From: Candidatus Electrothrix scaldis
GTDB lineage: Bacteria > Desulfobacterota > Desulfobulbia > Desulfobulbales > Desulfobulbaceae
Direction: 5' to 3'
DNA length: 64,000 bases
NCBI GenBank assembly: GCA_033584155.1
Contig: CP138355.1
Span: 4,225,826-4,289,825, forward strand
Positions 46,404-55,396 of this stretch are shown here, piece after piece. The notes under the pieces are model-generated. The model worked only from the letters and a program-made list of their open reading frames with translations, had not been told where the DNA came from and ran no database searches. A program made the position numbers and the translations under genes. Position 1 is the first letter of the stretch. Each line of letters begins with the position of its first letter.

Positions 46404-47816
46404 TCACCCGTATAATGCCTGCTGAAAAAAGGACTTCGCTTCCGGCGGAAGAGAAGTAAAGGCCACCAGAAAGGTCGGCGGCGTATGCGAGCAGATCTCG
46501 GTTATCTTGGCATAGGTATTCTTTGTGCTACAACTGCGTTTTCCATCCAGCACAGAAACTTTCAGGTTGGTTAAGGGCTGACAGACACATTCCGCTTCAA
46601 TTTCAGCCTTGGCCTCGCCCAGCTTGACGATTTTTCCGGCATATAACGTAGCCCCAACATGTTTTCCTTCCAGGAGGGTAAATTCTATGGGTATGGGCGG
46701 AGAAAGCATGGTCAACTCGCCCATCGACTTTTGCGGGAGAAAGATATTAAAGTCACCATCAATACCGCTGACTTCATAGATGGTAATCGGATCTTTGACT
46801 CCTTTCGGCATAACCTCCTGCGCGTGTTTGATCCGCAGACAATCCCCACAAGCCTTGCGAGTATCATCGGAAATCAACACCTGCCCACCGACTGCGTAGG
46901 ATTCTATGCGTGAAGTCAGGTTGACGTTGTGCCCGACAAGACCATATTTGGTCCGTTTATGGGAACCCAGATTACCAACAATAACCTCTCCTGTATGAAC
47001 CCCGATACCAATCTCAATTTCCGGGAATCCTTTTTCCCGGTTGCGCCTATTGACCTCCTCCATTGCCAACTGCATTTCCAATGCACAGGCCAATGCCCGT
47101 TGGGCATCGTCTTCACGCTGGATCGGCGCGCCGAACATCGCCAGTATTCCGTCGCCGAGAAACTCATCAATCGTGCCCTGATAGCGAAGAATAATGTCGG
47201 TCATGGCATCGAAATACTGATTGAGCATGCTCACAACCTCTTCAGCTGACAGCCGCTCACAGATCGCCGTAAAGCCGAGTATATCCACCATCATGATGGT
47301 AACAACCTGCTGCACGCCTCCCAATTTCATACCATTGGGTGTCCCGAGAATCTCCTGGACAATTTCATCTGAAAGATAGCGGCCAAAAGTCTGCCGGATC
47401 AGCTGATTCGCCTCCTCCAGATCGGCAAAGGCCTGCTGCAACTGCTGGGTCATGGAATTAAAAGCGGCAGAGAAGTCTCCCATAAAATCTATACGGTGCC
47501 TGAAGTCACCTGTAGCGATCCGCTGTGTTTTCCAGGTAAGATGCCGCAAGCTGGCCTGAAGATTCTTCACAGACTGCAAGACCCGCATTTTTCCAGCCGG
47601 TGCCGCAGAGTCTAGCTCTCCCCGGGAAAGGGAATACATAAAACCAGACAACCCATTGTATTCGTCAACGAATCTATTGAGATAGCTAATAACCTGGGCA
47701 TATTCATCCTCAGGCTGGTCTGGAGGTAAGGAAATCGGATCAGGCTGCTCTCCTCGTAATATCCGATAAAAAACTTCTGAGATACTATCCAGCTGCGCTT
47801 CCTCTAATTTCAGCAT
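46404..47816 (-). CDS. Class III nucleotidyl cyclase, cytoplasmic, with HAMP-like N-terminus
   Basis: 470 residues without TM segments. An N-terminal helical part (about 1-140) resembles HAMP (R-I-A-T-G-D-F-R-H-R-I). The cyclase domain (about 165-345) has V-D-I-L-G-F-T (first metal Asp), D-E-F-L-G-D-G (second Asp) and N-V-N-L-T-S-R (Asn and Arg of the transition-state pair). The C-terminal 110 residues may be a PilZ-like barrel. The purine-specifying Lys of adenylate cyclases is replaced by Glu (I-D-E-F), and the partner residue after Tyr is Gly. Confidence 0.85.
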   Translation of the reverse strand: MLKLEEAQLDSISEVFYRILRGEQPDPISLPPDQPEDEYAQVISYLNRFVDEYNGLSGFMYSLSRGELDSAAPAGKMRVLQSVKNLQASLRHLTWKTQRIATGDFRHRIDFMGDFSAAFNSMTQQLQQAFADLEEANQLIRQTFGRYLSDEIVQEILGTPNGMKLGGVQQVVTIMMVDILGFTAICERLSAEEVVSMLNQYFDAMTDIILRYQGTIDEFLGDGILAMFGAPIQREDDAQRALACALEMQLAMEEVNRRNREKGFPEIEIGIGVHTGEVIVGNLGSHKRTKYGLVGHNVNLTSRIESYAVGGQVLISDDTRKACGDCLRIKHAQEVMPKGVKDPITIYEVSGIDGDFNIFLPQKSMGELTMLSPPIPIEFTLLEGKHVGATLYAGKIVKLGEAKAEIEAECVCQPLTNLKVSVLDGKRSCSTKNTYAKITEICSHTPPTFLVAFTSLPPEAKSFFQQALYG

Positions 47817-48112
47817 CTCTTATGCCTTCACTCCAAGGTCAAAACGACAAATACAGTCACCCAACATAGTTCGATCAAACCTTGCCTCGCTTCTTTCTGC
47901 CCTAAGCTCTTCCTTCAACATTCTGCTGCCTCTCAAAAAAGGGAGAAAGACAATGTACCCAGCTTGTCTTTTTCCATCCGTGTTTCGTATAGATTTTATC
48001 GTATCTTCCTACCGATCCAATATCCAACGACTCCTTTTACAATGGATTATCCTGTTTTCCCAATCAAAAAATACATATAGAGAGTACAAGATCATCGTAA
48101 AAACAACCGTCC

Positions 48113-48466
48113 TTACTCCCTGGGCAAACTCTTTACTAAGTCTTCAAGACCGGACAAGGCATTAATTTCCTCTGTCGACAGCAGCACCTCCAGAGTCTCT
48201 GCATCCTCATCAGCCTTCAGGATAACCGGATAGGTGTAATCCTTATTCTCTCCATATTTTTCCTCAAACTCGTCCTTATGGAGAAACTCCAACTCATGTT
48301 GGGTTGCCTCCCGGTATTTGCGCCACTCCTCCTTTTCACTAAACACACCATGCGTTAACGAGCAGAGATTGCAGGAATAGGTATCAGGACGTAAAATCTT
48401 ATGTCCTATATCAAATAAAGCATTTATCTTGCCGCTGTCGGCATTATAGACAAAAACAATCTTCAT
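48113..48466 (-). CDS. Conserved hypothetical protein with CxxC
   Basis: 117 residues. It begins M-K-I-V-F-V-Y-N-A-D-S-G, then I-G-H-K-I-L-R-P-D-T-Y and a C-N-L-C pair near residue 32. The C-terminal half is acidic. ATG has GAGGTACTC upstream. I recognise no function; the cysteine pair hints at redox or metal binding. Confidence 0.6.
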   Translation of the reverse strand: MKIVFVYNADSGKINALFDIGHKILRPDTYSCNLCSLTHGVFSEKEEWRKYREATQHELEFLHKDEFEEKYGENKDYTYPVILKADEDAETLEVLLSTEEINALSGLEDLVKSLPRE

Positions 48467-48529
48467 AAGAGTACCTCGTGAAAAAAATTAACGCACATCA
48501 CAGAAAAGCTAGTCTACGGAAGACATTCC

Positions 48530-51500
48530 TCACTCCACCCGCCGACAACTCTCCTCCACCAGCTGCCATTGCTCCTTCAACCGTTTCTCAGAGACCGGCT
48601 GGGCCGTGCCGATTTCCGGAGCAAAGACCGAGATACGGAACTCCTCCACCATGCGGCGATAGCGGGCAACCGCCTCCCGACAAGGAAGGGCAATGCTGCC
48701 ACCTGCTTTCTGTTCCGCCTCTTTCCTCTCCAGCTGACGCAACTGCTCGGCAAAGGGCCGGACCCGTTCGGCCTTATCCGCATCCTTCTGCGGGCTATGT
48801 TCGGCCCGCTCAACCCGCTTGGCCAGGGCCTGAAGGTACCGCTTTCGGTCACCGGCCTCTGCCGGAGAAAGACGAGTAAGGAAATCTGAAGGAACAAGCC
48901 TCTCAAGTAAGTCCTCATACTCGGCAAAGCGGGCCTGATCCGCACTCCGGCTCTTCCCGGCCCGTTGTTTACTTTGCGTCAGAGCAACCTGGGTCTTGCG
49001 GCGTTCCGCCAGCAAATCCAGCACCTGATTGAGCTGCTCCCGTGCCAGTCGGGTCACTCCCTGCTCCCGGAGATCGTCAAGGATCTGCTCAAAGCCGGTC
49101 TTGTTCGGCAGATCCCCGCTAATCTGAAACAGGCTGTCCACAATACAGTTGAGCAACAGGTCCTTGGTTTCTCCGGCACCGGCCTTCATCCCAAGAGAGA
49201 GCCAGGAGGCAGTATGCCCGGCCACAGCTGCTTTGCATTCTTTGGCAACCGCCTTAAATTCCTTACTGAAATACTGCCCATAGAGGAAACGAAGCCCCTT
49301 TCTGTTTTCTTGAACCGCCTGCTCAGGGTCGGCAATATATCTCAGGCAAAGCTGCTGTTCCTGCCCCTTGCTCAACCCCAGGAACAAGGCCGGATAGTAG
49401 AGGCCCGTGACCCGGTTATGCTCGTCCCGTGCAGGCAGAGGGCGCGGAGCCACGGCAAAATCCCAGACCTGGATATTCTTTTTTTCTGGCAGATCTTCGA
49501 CCTTACGCGCCTCCCCTCCCTGCATTGTCTGCCGCATTGAGCCGCAATGCTGAGCAAGCTTATGGAAATCACGGGAGTAATACAGGGCCTTTCCCTGCTC
49601 GTCGCAGAGGCGGAAACGCATGCGCAGGTGGAGAGGGAGATTCTCTAGTTGCCAGTCCGCCCGTGTCACCCTGACCTGAAAATGACGGAGAAGAAGACGC
49701 TCCAGGGCCGGGTACAGGGAACCTTGGTAGAGATCCAGACCGTCCATGAGCAGGGCTGCCGTGTCCGGCAAAGGGACAAAGAGCTTGCGCAGGCGTTTAG
49801 GTAGGCCCTTGAGCAGGGCCGTCACCTTGTCTTCCAGCAGACCGGGCACCAGCCACTCAAAGAGATTCGGTGACAGGGCCGGACAGCAGGAGACCGGGAT
49901 ATCCACAGTCACGCCGTCGTCATCCTGACCAGGGTGGAAGGTATAAGAAAGACGCAACTCGCCCTGAGGTGTGGTCAGGGTCTTCGGGAAGCGGTACAGA
50001 TCGTCGCTTTCCGGTTGGCTTTGGCAAAGATCCTCTGCTGTCATCCTGAGAAAGCCGTCTGCTTCTTCGCCGGGTTTGCTCTGTTTTCGCTTCCTGCTCA
50101 AAAAGCGGTTCAGGGTGAAGCGGTCATAGACCAATTCCAGCCGCTGATCATAGAACTCGTACAGCACCTGCTCATCAATCATGATGCCGCGCCTGCGCAG
50201 GCGTTCCTCCAGTTCTTCCTGTTGCCGAGCCAGGGCCAGATTATGCTCAAGAAAGGGATACTTCCCCTTGAGTTCACCTGGGATCAGGGCCTCCCGGATA
50301 AAGATCTCCTTGGCCTCCAGGGCTGTCTTCTTGCTGATGCGCCCGTAATTCACCCGCCGATCCGCAGCAATGACCAAACCGAACAGGGAGACCTTTTCCA
50401 GGGCAATGACCTGCCCGGACTTTTTCTGCCAATGCGGGTCCGAGTACGACCGTTTGCAGAGATCTCCGCCCAGGCGTTCCAACCAGTCCACCTCAATCGT
50501 GGCGGCCATGCGGGCAAAGAGCTGCGAGGTGTGGACAAAGTCCGCTGCCACGATCCACTGTCCTCCCTTATTATAGAGGCCGGAACCGGGAAAGAGCATG
50601 GCCTCCCGGTTGCCGGAGATCTGGTAGGTATTCTTTTCCTTGCGCAGGGCAATGTTGCGCAGGAATCCTGCGGTCAGGGCCTGATGAACCAGGGCCGGGG
50701 CCGTAGGGGCAGGTCCCTGTGCCTGCCCTTTCTTCTCAAACGGTTGGGGCGAACACAGGGGTTCGCCCCTACGATTCTGCGATTCCGGTAGGGGCACGGC
50801 ATGCCGTGCCCCTACTTCTTCGTCCTTGTGCCAATCACCCATGCGCTTGAGGGCACTGTCAAACTCCTTATGCTGCTTGAGGATACGGAGGATCTGCTCA
50901 TGAATATCAAACCATTCCCGCATCCGCTGCCAGGAGCAGAAATTAGCCTGGCAAAAACGGCGCAACTGACCGGCTGATGGTGTAGGGGCAGCTTCCCGTG
51001 TCTGCCCTTTATCATCCCGGCGGCTCTGCTCGTCATCAGACGAACCGGGCGAAGGCAGGGCTTCACCTCGACAGGCATCCCACATATTCACCAAGGTCAG
51101 CACATCCGAACCAGGATAGTTAAAGGCGCGGTGGGCCTGCCGGGCCTTTTCCAGCTTATCCGGCGGCTGGACACGGGGGTCCTGAATCGCCAGGGCTGCG
51201 GCAATGATCGTGGTTTCCCGGAGCACGCCCAGTTCCGCGCCTTCGATAATCATCCGGGAGATACGCGGGTCCAGGGGCAAGCGGGCCATGATCTGCCCCC
51301 GCTTGGTGAGCCGGTGCTCGCTGTCAATGGCACCCAGCTCCCGCAGAATACGAAAGCCATCATTGACCGCCCTGGGTGCTGGCGGATCAATAAAGGGGAA
51401 GCTGCGCGGTTCGGGCAGACGCAGGCTGAGCATCTGCAAGATAACCTCGGCCAGATTGGAACGCTGGATCTCGGGCAGGGTGAATTCATCACGGGCAAGG

Positions 51501-52600
51501 TAATCCTCCTCGCTGTAGAGGCGGATACAACGCCCTGGTCCGACCCGACCGCAACGCCCGGCTCGCTGATCGCAGCTCGCCCTGGCAATGCGGGTCACAG
51601 GCAGATGGGTGGTACCGGCCCGCACATTATAATGGGCGATCCGCGCCAGGCCAGTATCCACCACGCATTCGATGCCCGGCACCGTGATGGAGGTCTCTGC
51701 CACATTGGTGGCCACAATAATCTTGCGCTGATGGGCAGAACGGAAGATGCGCCGCTGCTCCCCGCCCTGGAGCCGTCCGAACAGGGGCAGGATCAGGGCC
51801 CGGTCAGCCAGCTCCTTACGCAGCAGGGCCACCGTATCCAGGATGTCCCGCTCTGTGGGGAGAAAGGCCAGGATATCCCCACCGCGCCGCTCCATAAGTC
51901 TGACAATCTGATCAGCGACCAACTGGTCAATATCCTGACTGCTTTCATCGTCCTCGCTGTCCGGGGGGCAGTATTCCACCCTGACCGGATAGGTGCGGCC
52001 TTCCACCTGGATAATCGGGGCATCATTGAAATGCCTGCTGAACTTCTCGGTATCAATGGTGGCCGAGGCAATGATCAGCTTCAGGTCTTTGCGACGGGCG
52101 AGCAATTGATGGAGATAGCCGAGCAGGAAATCGATATTCAGGCTGCGCTCATGGGCCTCGTCAATGATCAGGGTGTCGTAGGCGCGCAGGTCGCGGTCGC
52201 CCTGAGTCTCTGCCAGGAGTATCCCGTCGGTCATGAACTTGATCCGGGTTTTCGGGCCGGTGCGATCCTGAAAGCGAATCTTGGACCCCACCGTCCGGAC
52301 CTGCCCCAGCTCCTCCTGTACCCGCTCGGTGACTGACAGGGCGGCAATGCGGCGGGGCTGGGTACAGCCGATCATGGTCCCCTCCCCTGCCCGACCTGCC
52401 TCCAGGCACATCTTGGGGAGCTGAGTTGTCTTACCGGAGCCGGTATCGCCTGCAATAACGATGACCTGATTATCCCGAATGGCCTGAACGATCTCGTCCT
52501 TGCGGTCGGTGATGGGAAGCTGCGTAGGGTAGTTAAGCTGCATAGGTGTTAGTGGCGTTACGCACAATTGTTTTTCTTGGAAAACGTTTCTGGTTGCCAC
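48530..52600 (-). CDS. hrpA: HrpA-type DEAH RNA helicase with in-frame repeat insertions
   Basis: 1356 residues, longer than E. coli HrpA (1300). Motif I is G-D-T-G-S-G-K-T-T, motif II D-E-A-H-E-R-S, motif III S-A-T-I, motif VI Q-R-A-G-R-C-G-R. HA2 and OB-fold regions and the large DUF3418 C-terminal domain follow. HrpA acts on mRNA and collided ribosomes in E. coli. Two segments (about residues 510-542 and 590-633) are Pro/Arg/Gln-rich and are encoded by REP-like palindromes. Both fall in the linker between HA2 and the C-terminal part, where E. coli HrpA has short loops. The start is GTG 52600; ATG 52543 is an alternative. Confidence 0.95.
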   Translation of the reverse strand: MATRNVFQEKQLCVTPLTPMQLNYPTQLPITDRKDEIVQAIRDNQVIVIAGDTGSGKTTQLPKMCLEAGRAGEGTMIGCTQPRRIAALSVTERVQEELGQVRTVGSKIRFQDRTGPKTRIKFMTDGILLAETQGDRDLRAYDTLIIDEAHERSLNIDFLLGYLHQLLARRKDLKLIIASATIDTEKFSRHFNDAPIIQVEGRTYPVRVEYCPPDSEDDESSQDIDQLVADQIVRLMERRGGDILAFLPTERDILDTVALLRKELADRALILPLFGRLQGGEQRRIFRSAHQRKIIVATNVAETSITVPGIECVVDTGLARIAHYNVRAGTTHLPVTRIARASCDQRAGRCGRVGPGRCIRLYSEEDYLARDEFTLPEIQRSNLAEVILQMLSLRLPEPRSFPFIDPPAPRAVNDGFRILRELGAIDSEHRLTKRGQIMARLPLDPRISRMIIEGAELGVLRETTIIAAALAIQDPRVQPPDKLEKARQAHRAFNYPGSDVLTLVNMWDACRGEALPSPGSSDDEQSRRDDKGQTREAAPTPSAGQLRRFCQANFCSWQRMREWFDIHEQILRILKQHKEFDSALKRMGDWHKDEEVGARHAVPLPESQNRRGEPLCSPQPFEKKGQAQGPAPTAPALVHQALTAGFLRNIALRKEKNTYQISGNREAMLFPGSGLYNKGGQWIVAADFVHTSQLFARMAATIEVDWLERLGGDLCKRSYSDPHWQKKSGQVIALEKVSLFGLVIAADRRVNYGRISKKTALEAKEIFIREALIPGELKGKYPFLEHNLALARQQEELEERLRRRGIMIDEQVLYEFYDQRLELVYDRFTLNRFLSRKRKQSKPGEEADGFLRMTAEDLCQSQPESDDLYRFPKTLTTPQGELRLSYTFHPGQDDDGVTVDIPVSCCPALSPNLFEWLVPGLLEDKVTALLKGLPKRLRKLFVPLPDTAALLMDGLDLYQGSLYPALERLLLRHFQVRVTRADWQLENLPLHLRMRFRLCDEQGKALYYSRDFHKLAQHCGSMRQTMQGGEARKVEDLPEKKNIQVWDFAVAPRPLPARDEHNRVTGLYYPALFLGLSKGQEQQLCLRYIADPEQAVQENRKGLRFLYGQYFSKEFKAVAKECKAAVAGHTASWLSLGMKAGAGETKDLLLNCIVDSLFQISGDLPNKTGFEQILDDLREQGVTRLAREQLNQVLDLLAERRKTQVALTQSKQRAGKSRSADQARFAEYEDLLERLVPSDFLTRLSPAEAGDRKRYLQALAKRVERAEHSPQKDADKAERVRPFAEQLRQLERKEAEQKAGGSIALPCREAVARYRRMVEEFRISVFAPEIGTAQPVSEKRLKEQWQLVEESCRRVE
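50703..50815. repeat. REP-like palindromes inside hrpA, cluster 1
   Basis: Three hairpins in tandem: GGGGCAGG/CCTGCCC (about 50706-50728), GGGGCGAA/TTCGCCCC (about 50746-50769) and a perfect 28-bp palindrome at 50788-50815 (half site GTAGGGGCACGGCA). They are read through in frame as hrpA codons of about residues 595-633. Confidence 0.85.
50981..51070. repeat. REP-like palindromes inside hrpA, cluster 2
   Basis: GTAGGGGCAG...CTGCCC (about 50981-51009), then CGAAGGCAGGGCTTC (about 51049-51064), resembling degraded units of cluster 1. They are translated in frame as about residues 510-540. Confidence 0.65.
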
Positions 52601-52703
52601 TTTACCCGATTACCGGGGAGGATGCAAAGCCGCTTTTCGCTCGCCCTTTCTTGTGGAATAGACTATATCTTCAGGATAATACCAAGATACCGGGAGGGAA
52701 TAT

Positions 52704-53096
52704 ATGAGCGGCAACAAGATCATCCTTGGGGATAACTTCGAGACGGACGGCGGTAAGCAATACATTGCCAAAGATAACGCTACGCTTACTGTCAATGAGG
52801 GACAGCAGATACCTGTGGAGGATCTGCTTAAACTACTGCATGAAGTAAAGCAGGAATTGGCGAACCTGCCTGTGCCGAAAGAAGTCAAGGAGGATGTCGA
52901 GCACGAAGTCAACGGTGCGCTGCAACAGGCGAAACGTAATCCACCGAATCGTAAGAAAATTGTAACCAGCCTCCGGGAAGCAACAACTCTTCTTCTGGAA
53001 AGCTCGAAGACTGTCAAGGCGGCAGTGGCTGTGGGCAATATGCTGGGGCAAGGCTTGGTCTATTGCGGCGAGCAGTGGACGAACTGGGCCGGATGA
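52704..53096 (+). CDS. Small protein with GDNF-type N-terminal motif, NLR-associated (1)
   Basis: 130 residues. It begins M-S-G-N-K-I-I-L-G-D-N-F-E-T-D-G-G-K-Q-Y, closely matching the N-terminus of the NLR-like protein at 55397. A charged helical region follows (about 35-85), then a hydrophobic Ala/Val/Gly segment (about 103-122, A-A-V-A-V-G-N-M-L-G-Q-G-L-V-Y). ATG has GGGAGGG 5 nt upstream. It is first in a four-gene run with the NLR genes. Function is not known; a role as effector or adaptor is inference. Confidence 0.7.
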   Translation: MSGNKIILGDNFETDGGKQYIAKDNATLTVNEGQQIPVEDLLKLLHEVKQELANLPVPKEVKEDVEHEVNGALQQAKRNPPNRKKIVTSLREATTLLLESSKTVKAAVAVGNMLGQGLVYCGEQWTNWAG

Positions 53097-53116
53097 TCCA
53101 AATGCGGACATGAGGC

Positions 53117-53392
53117 ATGAGCAAACAGACTGAGGTGCATGGCGATAACTTTGGCAGCAAAGGTACTCAGGCTGTTGCCAAGGATAAGGGAACTGTCATC
53201 TACGAAGGTGTATCAGCTGAGGTATATGCGCAGGCAATTCGAGAAGAGACAAGGGCAACTATGAAAGCGGAGTTACTTGCTGAACACGTAAAGGAACTGG
53301 AAGAGTGTTTCAGAGAGATTCGCGCCGGTGAGCCGGTTGATCAGGCTATCTATGTTCAGATCGAAATACTGCTTAAGAGGAACAAAAGATGA
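53117..53392 (+). CDS. Small protein with GDNF-type N-terminal motif, NLR-associated (2)
   Basis: 91 residues. The N-terminus T-E-V-H-G-D-N-F-G-S-K-G-T-Q-A-V-A-K-D is a variant of the motif in its neighbours. The rest is a Glu-rich helical stretch (about 35-91). The stop overlaps the next ATG (ATGA at 53389), so it is translationally coupled to the first NLR-like gene. It starts 20 nt after the preceding gene. Function unknown. Confidence 0.7.
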   Translation: MSKQTEVHGDNFGSKGTQAVAKDKGTVIYEGVSAEVYAQAIREETRATMKAELLAEHVKELEECFREIRAGEPVDQAIYVQIEILLKRNKR

Positions 53393-55353
53393 TAAACAAT
53401 TCCATTTCCTTCGGCACGGGAGACATCAATATTGCGCAAGGCGATGGTGCTATTGCTTGCTGCATTCCTGAACCTCTTCAGGTGCCACACCAACTTTCTT
53501 CGCTTAATGCCCACTTTGTCGGTCGGGAAGAAGAGCTTGCCCTGCTCATTGAGTCGTTGCGTCCCGGCAAGGTTATAACCATCTGCGGGCCGGGAGGTAT
53601 TGGCAAAACTGCATTGGCGGCTCAAGCTGTACATAAACTTGAGGCGGGACGCTTCCCGGATGGCATTATCTTTTATAGTTTTTACCATCAACCCGAGACT
53701 GCACATGCCTTACATCATATTGCCCGGTCTTTGAATATTGAACCTGAACCGAACTTGGAAGCTGCTGTGCAGAGTGCCTTGGCAGGCAGAAGAATGCTGC
53801 TTATTTTGGACGGCACAGAGGACGCTGAAGACCTACAAGCTATTTTGAATCTACGCGGTTCCTGCGGTGTATTGATCACAAGTAGAAAGCGGACGGACGC
53901 ACAGACACTACGGCTTGACCTTAGTCCGTTGAGAAATACTGAAGCAGCAGCAGTCTTTCGGGGATATAGCGGTGCTAAAGCAGATGATGAAAGTGTACAG
54001 GGCATCTGCAAGATATTGGGCGGCTGGCCAGTGGCATTGCGACTTGCCGGACGGTATCTTGAAAGCACGGGTGAGAGTCCGGCAGATTACCTACATTGGC
54101 TGAATATGGAGCCACTCAAGGAGCTAGGCGACAGTGAGCATCAGGAGGAAAATGTGTCATTGCTGCTGCAGCGCAGTGTGGCTCAGGTGAGCGATGATGC
54201 ACGACTTACACTGGGCTTGGCAGGCTGCTTGGCTTTTGCGCCGATTGCTTCTGAACCGGTTAGTGCCATTTTTGAGTGCAATGAATTACGAGGTCGCGAG
54301 GCATTAAACGACTTGGTCAATTACGGTATGATGGAGCGCAAGGAGGAACGTTGGCAGATAAGCCATGCGTTGATCTATGCCTATGTCCGCATTGAGTTAA
54401 ATTTGAGCAGGGATACCCTTGAACGGCTTACAGGATATTATATTTATTTCTGCGAGGAACAGAGCCAGGCCGGATTGGAGGGCTATGCCTGCTTGGACAA
54501 AGAAAGGGCGCACTGCCTGCATCTCACGGAAAGCTGCTTGAACAGCGGACTACTGGATGAAGTGCAAGCTTTGGCACGAGCAATTATCACTTACTTAGAC
54601 CGGCAGGGTCATTGGGCAGAGAAACTGACCATCATAAGTCTGAGGTTAAATGCAGCAAGGTCGAAAGGGGATAGACGAGATGAAAGCTGGTGTCTTAATG
54701 AATTAGGAGAAACTTGCTGGAAGCTCGGTGATTATGCAAGAGCACTGGAATATTACAAGCAGAGTTTGCTGATTCATCGTGAGTGGGGAAACAGGCAGGG
54801 AGAAAGTTTGACCTTGAATAATATCGGTCTCATTTATGATATACAATGCAATTATGAACAGGCGTTGCAATGTTATAAGCAAAGTCTGATGATGCAGCGA
54901 GAGGCAAGTGACAGGGTTGGAGAAGGCACAACATTAAATAATATGGCTATGGTTTACATGAAGATAGGCGACTATGAAACAGCGTTGACCTATTTGCAGC
55001 AGAGCCTGCCTATCAGCATGGAGAGCAGCGATAAGATCGGTGAAAGCGCAGCCTTAACCAACATAGCCGCAATTTACCGTACTCAAGGCAATAGGTCATC
55101 AGCCTTGGAGTATTTAGAACAAGGATTGGCAATCCGACGCGAGCTGGGAGACAGGGCCGGGGAGGCGCAAAGCTGCTGGAACCTTGGTCTCACTTATGAA
55201 GATATGAGCAACCTTGAGCAAGCAGAAGAATATATTGCCTTGGCCGTGCAGATTGCAAAAATGATCGGACATCCTTTATTGGACGAATGGCGCGAGGGCT
55301 TGGCACGGGTACGGGCAGCGCGGCGTGAAACAGAGAAGCGAGAGGCACCCTAA
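53389..55353 (+). CDS. NLR-like STAND ATPase, NB-ARC + TPR (1)
   Basis: 654 residues. A short Gly/Ile/Asn-rich N-terminus (about 1-22, I-S-F-G-T-G-D-I-N-I) is followed by NB-ARC: P-loop G-P-G-G-I-G-K-T (67-74), Walker B L-L-I-L-D-G-T-E, sensor L-I-T-S-R-K-R, G-G-W-P-V-A-L-R-L-A. A winged-helix region and about five TPRs follow (N-N-I-G-L-I-Y, N-N-M-A-M-V-Y, T-N-I-A-A-I-Y). There is no recognisable catalytic effector domain, so output probably passes through the N-terminal motif and partner proteins. Such proteins often sense phage or foreign molecules; that is inference here. Confidence 0.88.
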   Translation: MINNSISFGTGDINIAQGDGAIACCIPEPLQVPHQLSSLNAHFVGREEELALLIESLRPGKVITICGPGGIGKTALAAQAVHKLEAGRFPDGIIFYSFYHQPETAHALHHIARSLNIEPEPNLEAAVQSALAGRRMLLILDGTEDAEDLQAILNLRGSCGVLITSRKRTDAQTLRLDLSPLRNTEAAAVFRGYSGAKADDESVQGICKILGGWPVALRLAGRYLESTGESPADYLHWLNMEPLKELGDSEHQEENVSLLLQRSVAQVSDDARLTLGLAGCLAFAPIASEPVSAIFECNELRGREALNDLVNYGMMERKEERWQISHALIYAYVRIELNLSRDTLERLTGYYIYFCEEQSQAGLEGYACLDKERAHCLHLTESCLNSGLLDEVQALARAIITYLDRQGHWAEKLTIISLRLNAARSKGDRRDESWCLNELGETCWKLGDYARALEYYKQSLLIHREWGNRQGESLTLNNIGLIYDIQCNYEQALQCYKQSLMMQREASDRVGEGTTLNNMAMVYMKIGDYETALTYLQQSLPISMESSDKIGESAALTNIAAIYRTQGNRSSALEYLEQGLAIRRELGDRAGEAQSCWNLGLTYEDMSNLEQAEEYIALAVQIAKMIGHPLLDEWREGLARVRAARRETEKREAP

Positions 55354-55396
55354 CTGCGTGAGGGAGAAAATCACAAGATGCTTGGCGGGGGAACAT

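Noticed and set aside
51131-52336. 401-codon open frame on + opposite hrpA
   Set aside because: Antisense shadow of the helicase motor domain.
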